Assembly: GCA_950295325.1 (NCBI GenBank)
Contig: OX485803.1
Location: forward strand, 60,281,554-60,345,553
DNA from: Polytrichum commune
Lineage: Eukaryota > Streptophyta > Polytrichopsida > Polytrichales > Polytrichaceae
Reading direction: 5' to 3'
Length of the DNA stretch: 64,000 bases
In this document: piece after piece, positions 47,327-58,459 of the stretch
Position numbering within the stretch: the stretch's first letter is position 1
Layout of the letters: every line of letters begins with the position of its first letter
The notes under the pieces: model-generated
Told to the model about the DNA's origin: nothing
Databases searched by the model: none
Seen by the model: only the letters and a program-made list of their open reading frames with translations
Made by a program: the position numbers and the translations under genes

Positions 47327-48215
47327 TTTTTGTTGGCAACATGGAGGTCACATAAATTTGTAGCTGTGCATTCAAGTATGAAGTTCACAACAAAATGCGT
47401 ATATAATCTTGAATGTCCTGAATTTAAACTTCGAGATCTGCTATTCAGAATTCTTGAGCCACTAATATGCGTTGAGCAAACGGAATCACGAAATTCTAGT
47501 CATCAATCAGTTCTGTACAAATGTGATAATCATCAACAAGTGAGTTTCAATAGACATAGATTGTAATGCTTCACTTGAATTTGAACAGAACAATTCCGCT
47601 CAACAGTCATTGTGTTTCTTCAAGAACACTAATACACATAAGACCTTGTGAATCTTCACATAAATTTTGTTGGCAACATGGAGGGATCATATGCAACTTA
47701 TACATGCATTCATTTCATGCGGGATGCATAATCTCGAACGTCCTAAATATAAACTATGAGATGTGCTATTAAAATTTCTTGAGCCACTACTATGTGTTGA
47801 GCAAGCGGAATCACGAACATTTGTGTACAAATGTGATAATCATCAACAAGTGAGTTTCAATAGACATAGATTGCAATACTTCATGGACTCCAATTTAAAC
47901 AGAACAATGCCACTCGACAGTCAACCTGCTTGTTCAGGAACAGTAATTCACAGAAGACCTCATGAATCCTCACATTGATTTTTGTTGGCAACATGGAGGG
48001 ATCATATGCATTCAAGCATGAAAATCACAGCGGGATGCATAATCTTCAAAGTCCTATTTACATTCTGAGATGTGCTATTATAAATATTCAAGCCACTAAT
48101 ATGCGTTGAGTAAGCGGAACGAAGAAATTGTAGTGATCAACTGATCATTTTTACACAAATGGATCTATAATCATAGACAGGTGAGTTTAATTGCACAGAC
48201 TGTAATGGTTCACTG
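47327..48215. repeat. Triplicated ~0.24-0.34-kb unit
   Basis: Units begin with TTTTGTTGGCAACATGGAGG or close variants at about 47327, 47665 and 47979. Each passes through a GGGATGCATAATCT-like stretch, GAGATGTGCTATT and GCCACTAATATGCGTTGAG, then a CAAGTGAGTTTCAATAGACA-like box. The third is shorter and abuts the stop codon of the 133-aa gene. The boxes contain splice-donor-like GTGAGT on the plus strand, but no supporting coding frame was found. Confidence 0.75.
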
Positions 48216-48217
48216 AC

Positions 48218-48619
48218 TCAACAGTGGATGCCAAATACAGCAAACTCTGCCAACCTGCTCCTCTCTAGGTTAACAAGCATCGCGTGTGTCTCCCTGTCGC
48301 AGTCTCTAAATTTGCATTGACGAGGATAATAAGATTCATCAGAAGCTCCATCGTATCCCAGAAAGTTAACCTTGCCCATGGCCTGCAAGTACTCCCTTGT
48401 CGCGGCGTCCTCGCCCCTTGGCGTGAAGAGCTTGACAAGGGCATTCATAAGCTTACCAAGAGGTTTAAACTGCTTCCAATTAGACTTGCTTCTCGAAGAG
48501 ACACCCTCCGCACCAACACTAACCGACACCAAATTAGTTTGAGATCCTCCTACTCCCAAACCATCGCAGCAACCCTCTTCAATTGGCACCACCGACGAAT
48601 CTCGCCGCTGGTACACCAT
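48218..48619 (-). CDS. Unidentified 133-aa protein, probable gene
   Basis: I do not recognise the family. The frame starts MVYQRR, has a Ser/Gly/Val-rich first third, then a basic segment (NWKQFKPLGKLMNALVKLF), then a mixed charged C-terminal half with three Cys (QCKFRDCDRET and the terminal GIHC). There is no signal peptide or clear membrane segment. It is probably real because base composition and codon use are richer in G and C than the surroundings, and the ATG is preceded by a CA-rich/GA-rich leader with a (CAT)n-like tract, as in plant 5' untranslated regions. An upstream CCCTACAG at about 48779 could be a splice acceptor of a 5' UTR intron. A short upstream ORF of about 22 codons follows it. 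The gene borders a triplicated repeat just downstream of its stop. Confidence 0.5.
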   Translation of the reverse strand: MVYQRRDSSVVPIEEGCCDGLGVGGSQTNLVSVSVGAEGVSSRSKSNWKQFKPLGKLMNALVKLFTPRGEDAATREYLQAMGKVNFLGYDGASDESYYPRQCKFRDCDRETHAMLVNLERSRLAEFAVFGIHC

Positions 48620-48668
48620 GGTGATGATGACGATGATGATGACGATGATGATGGCGGCGGTGATGAGG
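48618..48668. repeat. GAT/GAC trinucleotide tract in the leader of the 133-aa gene
   Basis: Plus-strand ATG/ACG/GAT units run right up to the minus-strand start codon of the adjacent gene, so this simple repeat would lie in its 5' untranslated region. In plus-strand frames it reads as poly-Asp, which is a shadow. Confidence 0.7.
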
Positions 48669-48669
48669 A

Positions 48670-49639
48670 AATATGTCCAAATTTCCTCCTCCTTCGGTTC
48701 AAACGTCAGTCCAGATTTTCAAAAGCTGGTGTCAACAAGGGGGTGAACCGAACAACGACATGCGAAACCATCGTAGTCTGTAGGGACATAAATGCATCAT
48801 CCTCGTGAGGGAGCTTGAGCTAAAGTCTTCAAAACCCCAAACCTCGCACGCCTTCTCCTCCTGCAGACCAACACTCGGAAGTTAAACTTGATCTCGTAGC
48901 TCCAATGGCGGCAGTTCTGCACGAGAAATTCGACCGGTCCAGACACAATACAAGTGGCCGAGGGATCCCGTGAAACTGCACAGATTCGTGTTCAATCTGA
49001 AGCACAACTACTCACTCGCTTCAAAAATTGAAACCCAATTTTTTTGTAAAGATGATACATAATGCAAAGTGAGCTCGAGAGCTTCAGCTAAACCTTTGGA
49101 AACTCCGAAGATTCTCCGAAGATTCTCCGGCTACACAAGAATACAATACTTCAAAGCGGCCTGCAGATCCGTAAGAGAAATTCAATACAGTTTAACAGAT
49201 TAGTTAGTAGCTCTCGACAGGTTGGAATTTGGGAAGCTGAAGTCATGTGATGCGATGTGATGATGCTGCAAAGATAGAAATATAAAATAAAGTAAGCAAG
49301 TGGGTTGGTAGACCGTGGGCATGAATTTCAACGAACGTTGAACGTTGAAGTCGTTGCAAACCTGCCTCCCAGGACTACTCCGAGGATCTCGCCATGTACA
49401 GCGTAGGATTAATCACAGAAGCAAAGCGATTATTTGAGGCGATCATTGTAAACAAATCCCTTTTTCACATGAGAAATGCATGGCGTTTGTAGGCAGCCGT
49501 TCGATTCGTTAACTTGGCAGGAAGAATGCTGGCTAGGGAGTGATTGATCGAGTCCATCCGTCACGTGTTCGGCACTCTTCAGAAACTTCAACCTCGCATT
49601 GTGCACGCTTGGCAGTGATGCTAATCAACTTAAGGGCAC
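48670..49639. other. Upstream region of the 133-aa gene
   Basis: Higher GC than average. Likely leader and promoter of the minus-strand gene; a duplicated CCGAAGATTCTCC sits at about 49105. No further exon could be fixed. Confidence 0.4.
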
Positions 49640-50160
49640 TTGACGTTTCGGTAGATAGATGGGTCTTAAATGGTTACTTTTTCTTCCTTCTTCCCACTAG
49701 CCCACTTCTCCCTAACATAAGCAACATGCGATTAGTACGAGATGGTGAGCAAATCCAAATAGACGCCATAGCCACTTTCCTCATACTTTTTGGAGCTCGT
49801 ATGAATATCTTCTTAGTTATCAACGCAAAGCTTCTCGTGCTCATTAGATGGGCATGTAGGTCCACCTCTCGATTATGTTGTCATGTTGACTTTTGAGCAC
49901 GGGATGCTTTGAAATATTTTGAGCATGTAGTCTAATATTTTTTAGATTTTTTTTAAAAAAATTGTTTTTTTTTGTTATTCGCTTTTGGAGTCACACCTAA
50001 CCACATATCACTCAATAGGCACTCAACTATAGGTGTCCGATTAAGATAAGTAACCAAATTAGGCACGTCCACCTTAGAGCTTGAGGGCTTGTGATCATTG
50101 AAATCTAAAGAGTGTCCCCACTCATGGAGCCACAAATGGGCCTCGGCCATTGGCTTTAGA
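49640..50160 (+). repeat. Dispersed repeat H, inverted copy
   Basis: TGAGCAAATCCAAATAGACG, CCATAGCCACTTTCCTCATA and GCTCGTATGAATATCTTCTT, then GGTGTCCGATTAAGATAAG. This is the complement of 25180-25685. ORFs across it are not conserved between copies. Confidence 0.6.
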
Positions 50161-50199
50161 TCTTTGAAAGGTAGGTTGGATGCTCCATCTCACAAACAA

Positions 50200-50202
<3 letters not shown>

Positions 50203-50232
<30 letters not shown>
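50203..50232. repeat. (AT)n microsatellite
   Basis: About fifteen AT units. Confidence 0.95.
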
Positions 50233-50240
<8 letters not shown>

Positions 50241-50244
50241 GTAT

Positions 50245-50345
50245 GCAGTAGGTAGATTTCTTTTATATGGTTGTTTCTCTTGGTTGAGATTGTAGCTATT
50301 CTTCTCAAAACTTTTGAAGCTCATATGAGGATCTTATTAATGATC
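50245..50345 (+). repeat. Dispersed repeat H, short copy
   Basis: GTAGCTATTCTTCTCAAAAC and GAAGCTCATATGAGGATCTT parallel the core of the 49.7-kb copy. It starts right after an AT microsatellite. Confidence 0.5.
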
Positions 50346-51205
50346 AAAGTGAAGTATTCTTTATTTTTTCATAAAATTTTAATTGTATTTAATTGTATTT
50401 TTTGGTTTTTTTTTTTGTTTCTAAGTGATAATATAGTCCCCCCCTGCAATTGTGCTAACTATTGAATTTAGAAAATTGCACAAATATATCATATTAGATC
50501 TACAAATAAAGGATTTAAAGCCCCAAGATGATGGCAGTGTGTGATCTCTCTAATTGCACTTACAATGAAAACAACATGTATAGAATTGCTCCGGACAACA
50601 TTACACATTGGTTTTTATAAACAAATGAGAATCAAACATGTGTTTTTGGGCACAAGGGAGAACTCATTTGTGTTTTCAATTGAGGGAGCATTTCTTCGGG
50701 GCCATGATGGGTTGTGATTGCATTATGTCCTTTTCAACATGGCTCATTAGATACAATATTATCTAGGATATGAACGTGTGAAATAAAACATTTTACACAT
50801 GAAACGTGAGACATGCAATCTTTATGAATTCTATGGAAGACATGTCAAATGGGTAAATTTAAAAAGAGAGCTTAGTTTCCTACTTTAGTGTGTGGAGTGT
50901 TTCCTTGGGGAATGTGTGAAATGTGATGGATCATGCACCTCTAAAGACCTTGTCTCTAGTACACATCGTGATTTGGGGAACACGCAACTAAGAGGGCCCT
51001 TGAGAATTGTGGGGCACCCATCCCATGCTGCAAACCACAGATATGTTCATGTTACACTAATAATGCATATTGATTTCTCCAAATCACTATGGTCCCATGC
51101 ATGTATTGGTCCAAATCACTAATGTCAATTATCTCAGGCGTACTTTACACTATGGCCAAGGACGAAGACCATTAAATTAAATACTCGAAGGCCGTATCAT
51201 GAAAA
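50346..51205. other. Gene-free stretch
   Basis: Nothing recognised before the hairpin locus. Confidence 0.5.
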
Positions 51206-52533
51206 ACTCAAAATTGACTTTTGCGCAATTGCATGCCTTCAAGTGGGCCGGGGCTAGAGCTCATGCCATTTGGGTGGGCCCCAAGTGGCTGAGTCATGAC
51301 CCCATCATGGGGAAAGGGGGTCTCAAGGCTAGGGCTCACAATCCGGAACCCCTAGGCAACCCCACCTAATTTATTTATCATGATTGACAACTTCTACCGA
51401 CCCTGCCCGTTTTGAAATAAAAGATAAAAATCATCCTTGCATTCTTGAAGGCCGCTTGTCCACAAATCCCATATTGGGTGCACTTCACCTTGAAAGCCCA
51501 AGGTCTGATATATACGTTCACTTCCCGTTACTAGATAAGCAATTGATTGGCTTTCATTCCCAAAGTGAAACTGAAAACATGTAAATGAATGTCAATAAAG
51601 CATGTAATGAACTTGGAAGTAAAAAGTATTACAAAATCCTCATTAGCAATGAGGTTATAATGTATGTGACTTACCATTTGAAAGGGTCTTTTGTCATTCT
51701 AAAATGAAACTTATATTTGGTTTTTTAGTTTATAATAGTTTTGTTAATGCCTCCTACTTCTACTTTGACAAGTATTCATACATTTGCTTGCTAATTTAGC
51801 TGAATAATTGTAATTAAGTGTATCAAGCCTAATTAAATATAATTAAATCAGAAATTATGCTCACCAAGGTAATTAAGCCTAATTATTTCTAAAATGCGCA
51901 TACTATAATTAAATTATTATTTATTATATTCAATCATACTGAATTAGTTCGAACATGTATGAATACTTGTGAAAGTATAAGTAGGAGGCATTAACTAAAT
52001 TATTATAAACTAAACAAACTAAATATAATTTTCACTTTAGAATGACAAAAGACCCTTTCAAATGGTGAGTCAAATACATTATAACCTCAATGCTAATGAG
52101 GATCTTGAAATTTTTTTACTTCCAAGCTCATTACATGATTTATTGACATTCATTTATATGCTTTTGGTTTCACTTTGGGAATGAAATCCAATCAATTGCT
52201 TCTTTAGTAACGGGAAGTGAACATATATATCGAATCTTGGGCTTTCAAGGTGAACGGCACCCAATATGGGATTTGTTGACAAGAGGCCTTCAAGAATGCA
52301 ATGATGAATTTCAATTTTAAAATTTAAAAGTGGGCGGGGTTGTCAGTTGGGATTGAAAAATTTAAATTTTTTTGGTGGGGTTGCTTGGGGGTGCCAGATC
52401 GCGGACCTTGGCCTTGAGACCCCCTTCCCCCCATGAAGGGGTCATGACTTGGTTGGTTGGGGCCCGTCCAAATGGCATGAGCTCTAGCCCCACCCTTCAA
52501 GTGTATGCAAAATTGTATGTGTAATTAAAGTCT
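51206..52533. repeat. ~1.3-kb near-continuous inverted repeat (long hairpin)
   Basis: Arms of about 640 bp meet near 51855. Pairs include GCCGGGGCTAGAGCTCATGC (about 51248) with GCATGAGCTCTAGCCCC (about 52476), CCCAATATGGG-type sequence on both sides, AAGGGTCTTTTGTCATTCT with AGAATGACAAAAGACCCTTT, and TAGGAGGCATTAA with its complement. The arms differ by scattered substitutions and small indels. No coding frame spans either arm. Confidence 0.9.
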
Positions 52534-52697
52534 GTTTTAGTACCATTCTTTTCAAGTGGACCCTTCCACACAATAAGTAATCCTGCATAAAACCTTTTGT
52601 GAGATTTTGGAGTGTCTTAGTCTCCGTGTTTTGTGTTAGACCCAACTCTTTGAGGTGACCATGACACAAAATTTGGTAGACCGTGAAACATCATCCA

Positions 52698-52730
<33 letters not shown>

Positions 52731-52731
52731 A
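52698..52731. repeat. (TCTA)n microsatellite
   Basis: About eight TCTA units, adjoining the hairpin locus. Confidence 0.95.
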
Positions 52732-52889
52732 AGATTTGTAATTATTCTTAGTGTGCCATACAAGCTATCCTCTTGTTTATTATTGAATGGTCATTAGGGA
52801 ATGTTCTATTTGTGCACATTATCGAGATTTCTCTCATCCAAATTTTTATATTACATGCACCTTGTGTGCCTCACTCTTTCATTAAGGTA

Positions 52890-53335
52890 GACAAACGAAA
52901 AATAATGAATGATCACTATTGGTGCACCGAAGTGACTCTTGTGTAGAATGACTCTTGTGTGGACCCAAAATGGCTGATTGTAAAAGTGATGGCCCAAAAA
53001 GATGCAATAATAGGCCGGATGTAGTTATTGGCCGGATAAGTCTTCTTTTACACCACTTGGAATCACTTTTGGGTGACATTGAGTTAACCGTTTTGTGTGC
53101 ATTTGTAAGTACAGTGGGCTATTTTGATGCTTAAATCAAGGAGACTCTACTATACAAGTACGGGGGTTGACTGACTTGCCTCTTTGAAAAAATGTAACTA
53201 TTTTATTTACGAGAAATAAAATTACAAAACAACTTGCATTCCTCATCATTTCCTATACTCCATCTCTAAAAAACATTGCACAAATTTCAAGCCACTCTTT
53301 TCTGGCTGAATCAGATTATTTTCGCCATGGCCCGT
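52890..53335 (+). repeat. Longer copy joining the 27.6-kb and 30.5-kb repeats
   Basis: The first half matches 27590-27775 and the second half 30486-30705, so the two shorter repeats are probably parts of one ~450-bp element. Confidence 0.65.
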
Positions 53336-54127
53336 TTTTGCTACTTTAAAGAGTGACCCTCCTAAGCTCTCATTCTCATTCAACTGGGGTTCAACCTGGC
53401 TCCATGAAGTGCCATGCCATAATTACATGTGGTTGTTATACAATTATCAATTGAAATGAATTGAATTTTAGTTGTTAAAGTCAAAGGTAGACTATTTCTT
53501 TAAATATTCCCAATTTAATCTCACTTATTTTCACAAACTTATGTAGTGTGTGTAACTTGGATGTAAAAGTATATTTTTTCTTTTTCTTTTCTTTCTTGTA
53601 TTTTTTTGAATACATGGTTAGTTCCACACACACACACACACATGAATCACTCTTCACAACCAGTGTAACTACAATGGGTCTATTTAAAATATATAAGTAA
53701 GACTAGGTAATAAAGAAAGGGGCATGCCATAGTTGTCAACGTAAACTTAAAATTTACATGCAACAAATAATAGAAATCTAGAATTAAAGTGTCAAGATGC
53801 CAAAGTTTCAAATTGGGAAGTCCAAAAATATCAAATTTATGACCTCATATGAATACTTTTCTTAATTTTATTTATTTATTGGTTAATATAGGAATACGAG
53901 AGGAATGTATACATATATATGTATGAAGTGGTAAATATAGATTGATAGTTGTGATTTTTATATATAAAAATGTGTGAATGTGTGGTCCTTCTCATATTGG
54001 AATAACAATCATAGCATAAAAAACATGGGTATGGTTTACCCAGTGTATTGACTTGTTCATTACACGTACACAACTTTCAAGAGTAGAGTTTTTATTATAA
54101 GCATGCGTGTAATGATGTGCCTAGACA
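53336..54127. other. Gene-free stretch
   Basis: AT-rich with a short CA run at about 53627. Nothing else. Confidence 0.5.
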
Positions 54128-54285
54128 CAACATTACTTACCTGATGACTTTTGTCCACAGGTCCCGTAGTAGATTCGACAATAAAGCCTCTGGATACCGG
54201 AGTCCCAGTGCTTCAAACTAAATTTGAAGTAAGGGCAACTGAACACGACTCATCAAATGAGTAATATTATGGACAATAAAAAATG
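54128..54285 (+). repeat. Dispersed repeat shared with 45851-45995
   Basis: CATTACTTACCTGATGAC, GGATACCGGAGTCCCAGTGC and TTTGAAGTAAGGGCAA. It immediately precedes the pogo-like element. Confidence 0.5.
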
Positions 54286-54359
54286 CCTTAGAAATGAATG
54301 TCACTGAAATGGGATTGACTGCTAATGTGAAATTCCTAAACCTCCAGTAAATGGAGCTA

Positions 54360-54955
54360 CAGTCCACCCTCTATAAATGTTACACCTATAAGTGTTAACC
54401 CTCTCTAAATGTTAACTTTCTTCTACTCCCCACATATTGCACACTATAAATGTTAAACGTGTTAATTGTTAACAAAATGGTACTCCGTTCTTTGTAAATT
54501 TGACTCTATAAATGTTAATGAATGAAATACAACCATAATATGGATGATAAATACTGAGGTGACCCATTCCATCTTATAGTGGCTTGCAATCTAGTTTTGG
54601 TACCATTAGAAGGTACATGGAATCACGTTCATGTGATGTGTCCAAGTATGTGGGTTTGTTGGTGCAGATTGAGAAATATTTGCAAGTTGTGCATGCAGAT
54701 GAATCTCACCAAAGAACCATTGATTCATACTTCGCCCGTGATTTGTAAACTTGATATTGAATAAAGTTTTGATTGGGTTTGCAATTTTATGAATGGTATT
54801 CTCTCACAAGGACTCTTCACAATTGCTTATATTTATAAATGTTAAGATTTGTATATTGCTCAAAAAAATAATTTTATAATTGTTAACTGTTAACACCTCT
54901 ATAAATGTTAACTTTGATCCACTCCCGAGGGTTAACATTTATAGAGGGTAGACTA
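54360..54955. mobile_element. Deleted pogo/Tigger-like element with TA duplication
   Basis: 596 bp. The left end CAGTCCACCCTCTATAAATG is complemented by ATTTATAGAGGGTAGACT at the right, with TA at 54358-54359 and 54956-54957. Sub-terminal CTATAAATGTTA-like units repeat several times inside both ends. It contains the transposase C-terminal remnant described separately. Confidence 0.8.
54602..54748 (+). pseudogene. Pogo-like transposase C-terminal remnant
   Basis: The frame ending at TAA 54746-54748 reads TIRRYMESRS, then VGLLVQIEKYLQ, then QRTIDSYFARDL. The final helix plus the QxTIxxYF motif resembles the end of Tigger/pogo transposases, where the last residues are usually QxTIxDFF. The DDE core is missing. 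It complements the N-terminal remnant at 5258-5581. Confidence 0.6.
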
Positions 54956-55150
54956 TATCTACTACTTGTTGTAGCAATGACTTCCTAATTTGTCGATCTA
55001 TTTTTGAAGGAATTGACGACTTCCAATCTGTCAATCTACTCATGATAGATTCCAATCTGTCAAATGCGATCGATCTATTTGTGTCAAATTCCTACAACTA
55101 TTTCCAATGCGATTGTCCTACTCGTGTGAAACTCTTCCGGCTACCTCCAA

Positions 55151-55945
55151 TCTGTCGATCAAATCATTCATCAAATGGGCTTGGTAAAGTAAATCCTCTA
55201 GTAATTCCACAACATCGACACAATTTAGGGATATTGTGGAATTCTGGAAGTTAGAAAACATGTGTCCAAATATGCATTGTAAACATGGAAGATCTGTCGA
55301 TCAAATCATTCATCAAATGGGCTCGGTAAAGTGCATCTTCTAGAAAATTTCGCAACATCAACACAATTTAGGGTTATTGTGGAATTTTGGAAGTTAGAAA
55401 ACATGTGTCCAAATATGCATTGTAAACATGGAAGATTTGTCGATCAAATCATTCATCAAATGGGTCGGTAAAGTGCATCTTCTAGTAGTTGCACAACATC
55501 AACACAGTTTAGAGTTATTGTGGAATTTTGGAAGTTAGAAAACATGTGTCCAAATATGCATTGTAAACATGGAAGATTTGTCGATCAAATCATTCATCAA
55601 ATGGGCTCGGTAAAGTGCATCTTCTTAGTAATTCCACAACATCAACACAATTTAGGGTTATTGTGGAATTTTGGAAGTTAGAAAACATGTGTCCAAATAT
55701 GCATTGTAAACATGGAAAATTTGTCGATCAAATCATTCATCAAATGGGCTCGGTAAAGTGCATCTTCTTAGTAATTCCACAACATCAACACAATTTAGGG
55801 TTATTGTGGAATTTTGGAAGTTAGAAAACATGTGTCCAAATATGCATTGTAAACATGGAAAATTTGTCGATCAAATCATTCATCAAATGGGCTCAGTAAA
55901 GTACATCTTCTAGTACTTCCACAACATCAACACAATTTAGGGTTT
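55151..55945. repeat. Six tandem copies of a ~143-bp unit
   Basis: Each unit starts TGTCGATCAAATCATTCATC, continues GGCTCGGTAAAGTGCATCTT and CACAACATCAACACAATTTA, then CATGTGTCCAAATATGCATT. The CATGTGTCC marks fall at 55259, 55402, 55543, 55686 and 55829 (spacing 141-143). The last copies are nearly identical. Small ORFs across units are by-products. Confidence 0.93.
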
Positions 55946-58213
55946 AGCATCAACGGATTATTGTTGTCAATGCCACCCTTTCCTACTCCTTTTGTTGTGC
56001 AAAATGAAATGCAGTGCCTCTGGAATGATCCCATTCAAGTTGTGATGAGGGGGAGAGTGTATGGTGGGACACTACTTGGGGACTTTTTAAGAGCCTTTAG
56101 TTACACCTTGGTTGTGCATTCATGACGTAAGATGTCTCGTTTGAATGAATTTGTTGGTGCTAAAAGAGTTAGAAAAAGTAAACGAAAAGAATAATAAGAA
56201 GTAAAGAAGACAGAGACACTTCCCAACCAGAAAGCAAAGTTACCACTAATCGTATATTTTGCATGCATCAATGACTAGGGAAAGATACCTCTATAGAAAA
56301 TTAGCATACACATGCAAGAACCAAGTATTTGTTTATGGGCTATTTATCATAGTTTTTGAATTTTTTTGGACGTAATAATTATAAAAACTCCTACTTATCA
56401 CCAATTTCCTCCATCTTGTAGGTCTTTACAAATTTCTTAGTTGTGCAATAAGTATAACCTATTTTATTCATTAAAAGTATAAGATTTTTTTTTTTTTCTC
56501 GTGGTACATTGAAGTGGAGTTCCTCGTTTGTTGACGTTTATCATGTAAGGAAGCATAGAATTGGGAAGAATCAAACCAAGAAATAAATTCATACACTCAA
56601 CCACATCACAATGAGCACAAAACATCAAACTTGTGGGCAAATGCAAGGATTTGGGTTTTTAGAGTTTAGGGTATATAGTAGTTGGTTACAAAGAGTTCCC
56701 TTTACAAACATTGTGTGTGAGGCTTACAACAGATAAGATGGGTCAATGAAAAACCAACAAAAATAAAGCCCCATGTAAATGAATAATATAATTTGCAATT
56801 AAGCTAATAATCACATATTTAAATTGAATAAAAATACTTTGAATGGGCAACTCACACATCCAAGTCTTGGTGACCCTACCAGGAAAAATTTACAACATAT
56901 GAACATGATGAAAATTGCTAAAACAACCGAGCATGCAACCAAAACAATAAGAGAACCACATGTCCCCAAAACAACTCTAGACCTGCCCTGACATCTTCAA
57001 ATTGTGCTCCTTCAGGGTCCCACAATACTCGTATATTATGAAAGATCAGCCCTAGTTGTGCAACCAAAAATGGTGTTGCTCGTAGCCCCATCAATGACAT
57101 TTGTTTCATAGTGCTTGGTCCATGTCCACATGAAAATAATCCCACTCATATGATATACTTGATTGAAGAGGAATGTGAGCAAGGAGTGTGGTGATTATTA
57201 AAATTCAATGAAGATTACTTAATTGTGAAAGAGTGCATCCATGTGCAGGCAAGATCCATGAGATTCTATGAATTTTAAGAAGCCCACTCATGGTAATGAC
57301 GTCCCAATTATCAAACAAAGGTTTTGTTGTGATTCTTAAAGGATGCAATAGAACTACCACTTCATACAAACTATTTTTTCATCATAATATGCTTGCCTAT
57401 TGATATACATCTACAATAATAGAAATCGCCTATTAATATTTATTGTGTGCGTCCAATCCTCACTCTTCTTCCAATTCTACTATTGATTTGGGCTCGAAAA
57501 GCACTATTCATTGTTTTTCTCACAAATAGTGACAAAGGCTGCCGTTTGAAGTGATTCTTTTTCTATTTATAATATGCCCTTCCCATAGATTTCTCTCTAT
57601 CTAGCGCCTTTTAAGTTTCTCTCATTAAAACGGCTTCATTGACTAAAGTCAATCCCACCTTGCTCCCAAAGACCATTTGTGACCATAGTCTATTGCCGGT
57701 GGTGAATACTCTCCATTTGCTGAGCCACCAAGCACTCATTTGTATCAGAATTGGCCCACATTGTTGGACATATCAACATTTATACCAACATCTAAGGTTG
57801 TGTTTAATTTGACATGGGTTTAGTAACCTTGGCACAATTTATCAATTACCATATAGTCTCACTTGTGTAGGCATATAAATTACAACATAAAGGGGTTTTC
57901 ATATTGGTTTTTGTTTTGTTTTTGTTGGGGCCACGGAAAGCCATGCAAGATTGGGACTCGGACATAATTTCCGCCACACAACCATTGCTTCCGTATGTGA
58001 GGTCAATGGCCACTGCCATGTGACCTTTGGAGTGTTGATCGATCGATCGATATAGCCTCTGTTCAAAGGGGAGCTTTGGTTGCACATGAATTTCGCAACA
58101 TCACAAAGGTGCACGTGTTTGAGTTGTTCCAAAATACGCTCTTTGTTGTGATTTCAAATATCGTACTTATTGCTATGGAGGTTTTTCCCAACGATGGGCT
58201 ATTCCAGTGGTTG
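55946..58213. other. Gene-free stretch
   Basis: Nothing recognised. GATCGATCGATCGAT at about 58038 is a short self-complementary run. Confidence 0.5.
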
Positions 58214-58459
58214 CACTAGTAGAAAACTATGTCAAAAAAAACCGCAATTGAAATCAGCTATGGTGGTTTTGACCAGCATGATCTGCAGTTGCTAAACGAT
58301 TGTAGATTTTGTTTTTTTAGGGTTAGCGTCTAAAACTTTAGGAATTGCAAAATGAAAAAAGAAAAAAATTTAGTTGTTTAGTGGCTATAGATTAGGTTGG
58401 TCAATACAATTGCAGATGATTTTGGCTGCGGTTGTTTTGGGCATATTTGTCTACTGGTA
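58214..58459. mobile_element. CACTA-like MITE
   Basis: 246 bp. CACTAGTAGAAAACTATG at the left; TTTGTCTACTGGTA at the right (one base off the expected GTG end). Flanks TTG and TCG are a weak 3-bp duplication. The termini are characteristic of CACTA-type miniature elements. Confidence 0.65.

Noticed and set aside
48284-48808. 174-codon plus-strand ORF with a poly-Asp run
   Set aside because: It overlaps the 133-aa minus-strand gene antisense, and the poly-Asp comes from the trinucleotide repeat in that gene's leader.
49540-49896. 118-codon plus-strand ORF
   Set aside because: It covers dispersed repeat H, whose other copies at 25.5, 30.8 and 37.9 kb do not keep the frame.
55042-55824. ORFs of 69-70 codons in the tandem array
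   Set aside because: They repeat with the 143-bp period, and that period (141-143) is not a steady multiple of three, so a protein repeat is not maintained.
55151-55945. CRISPR-like array
   Set aside because: Whole 143-bp units are repeated with no unique spacers, in a plant nuclear context.
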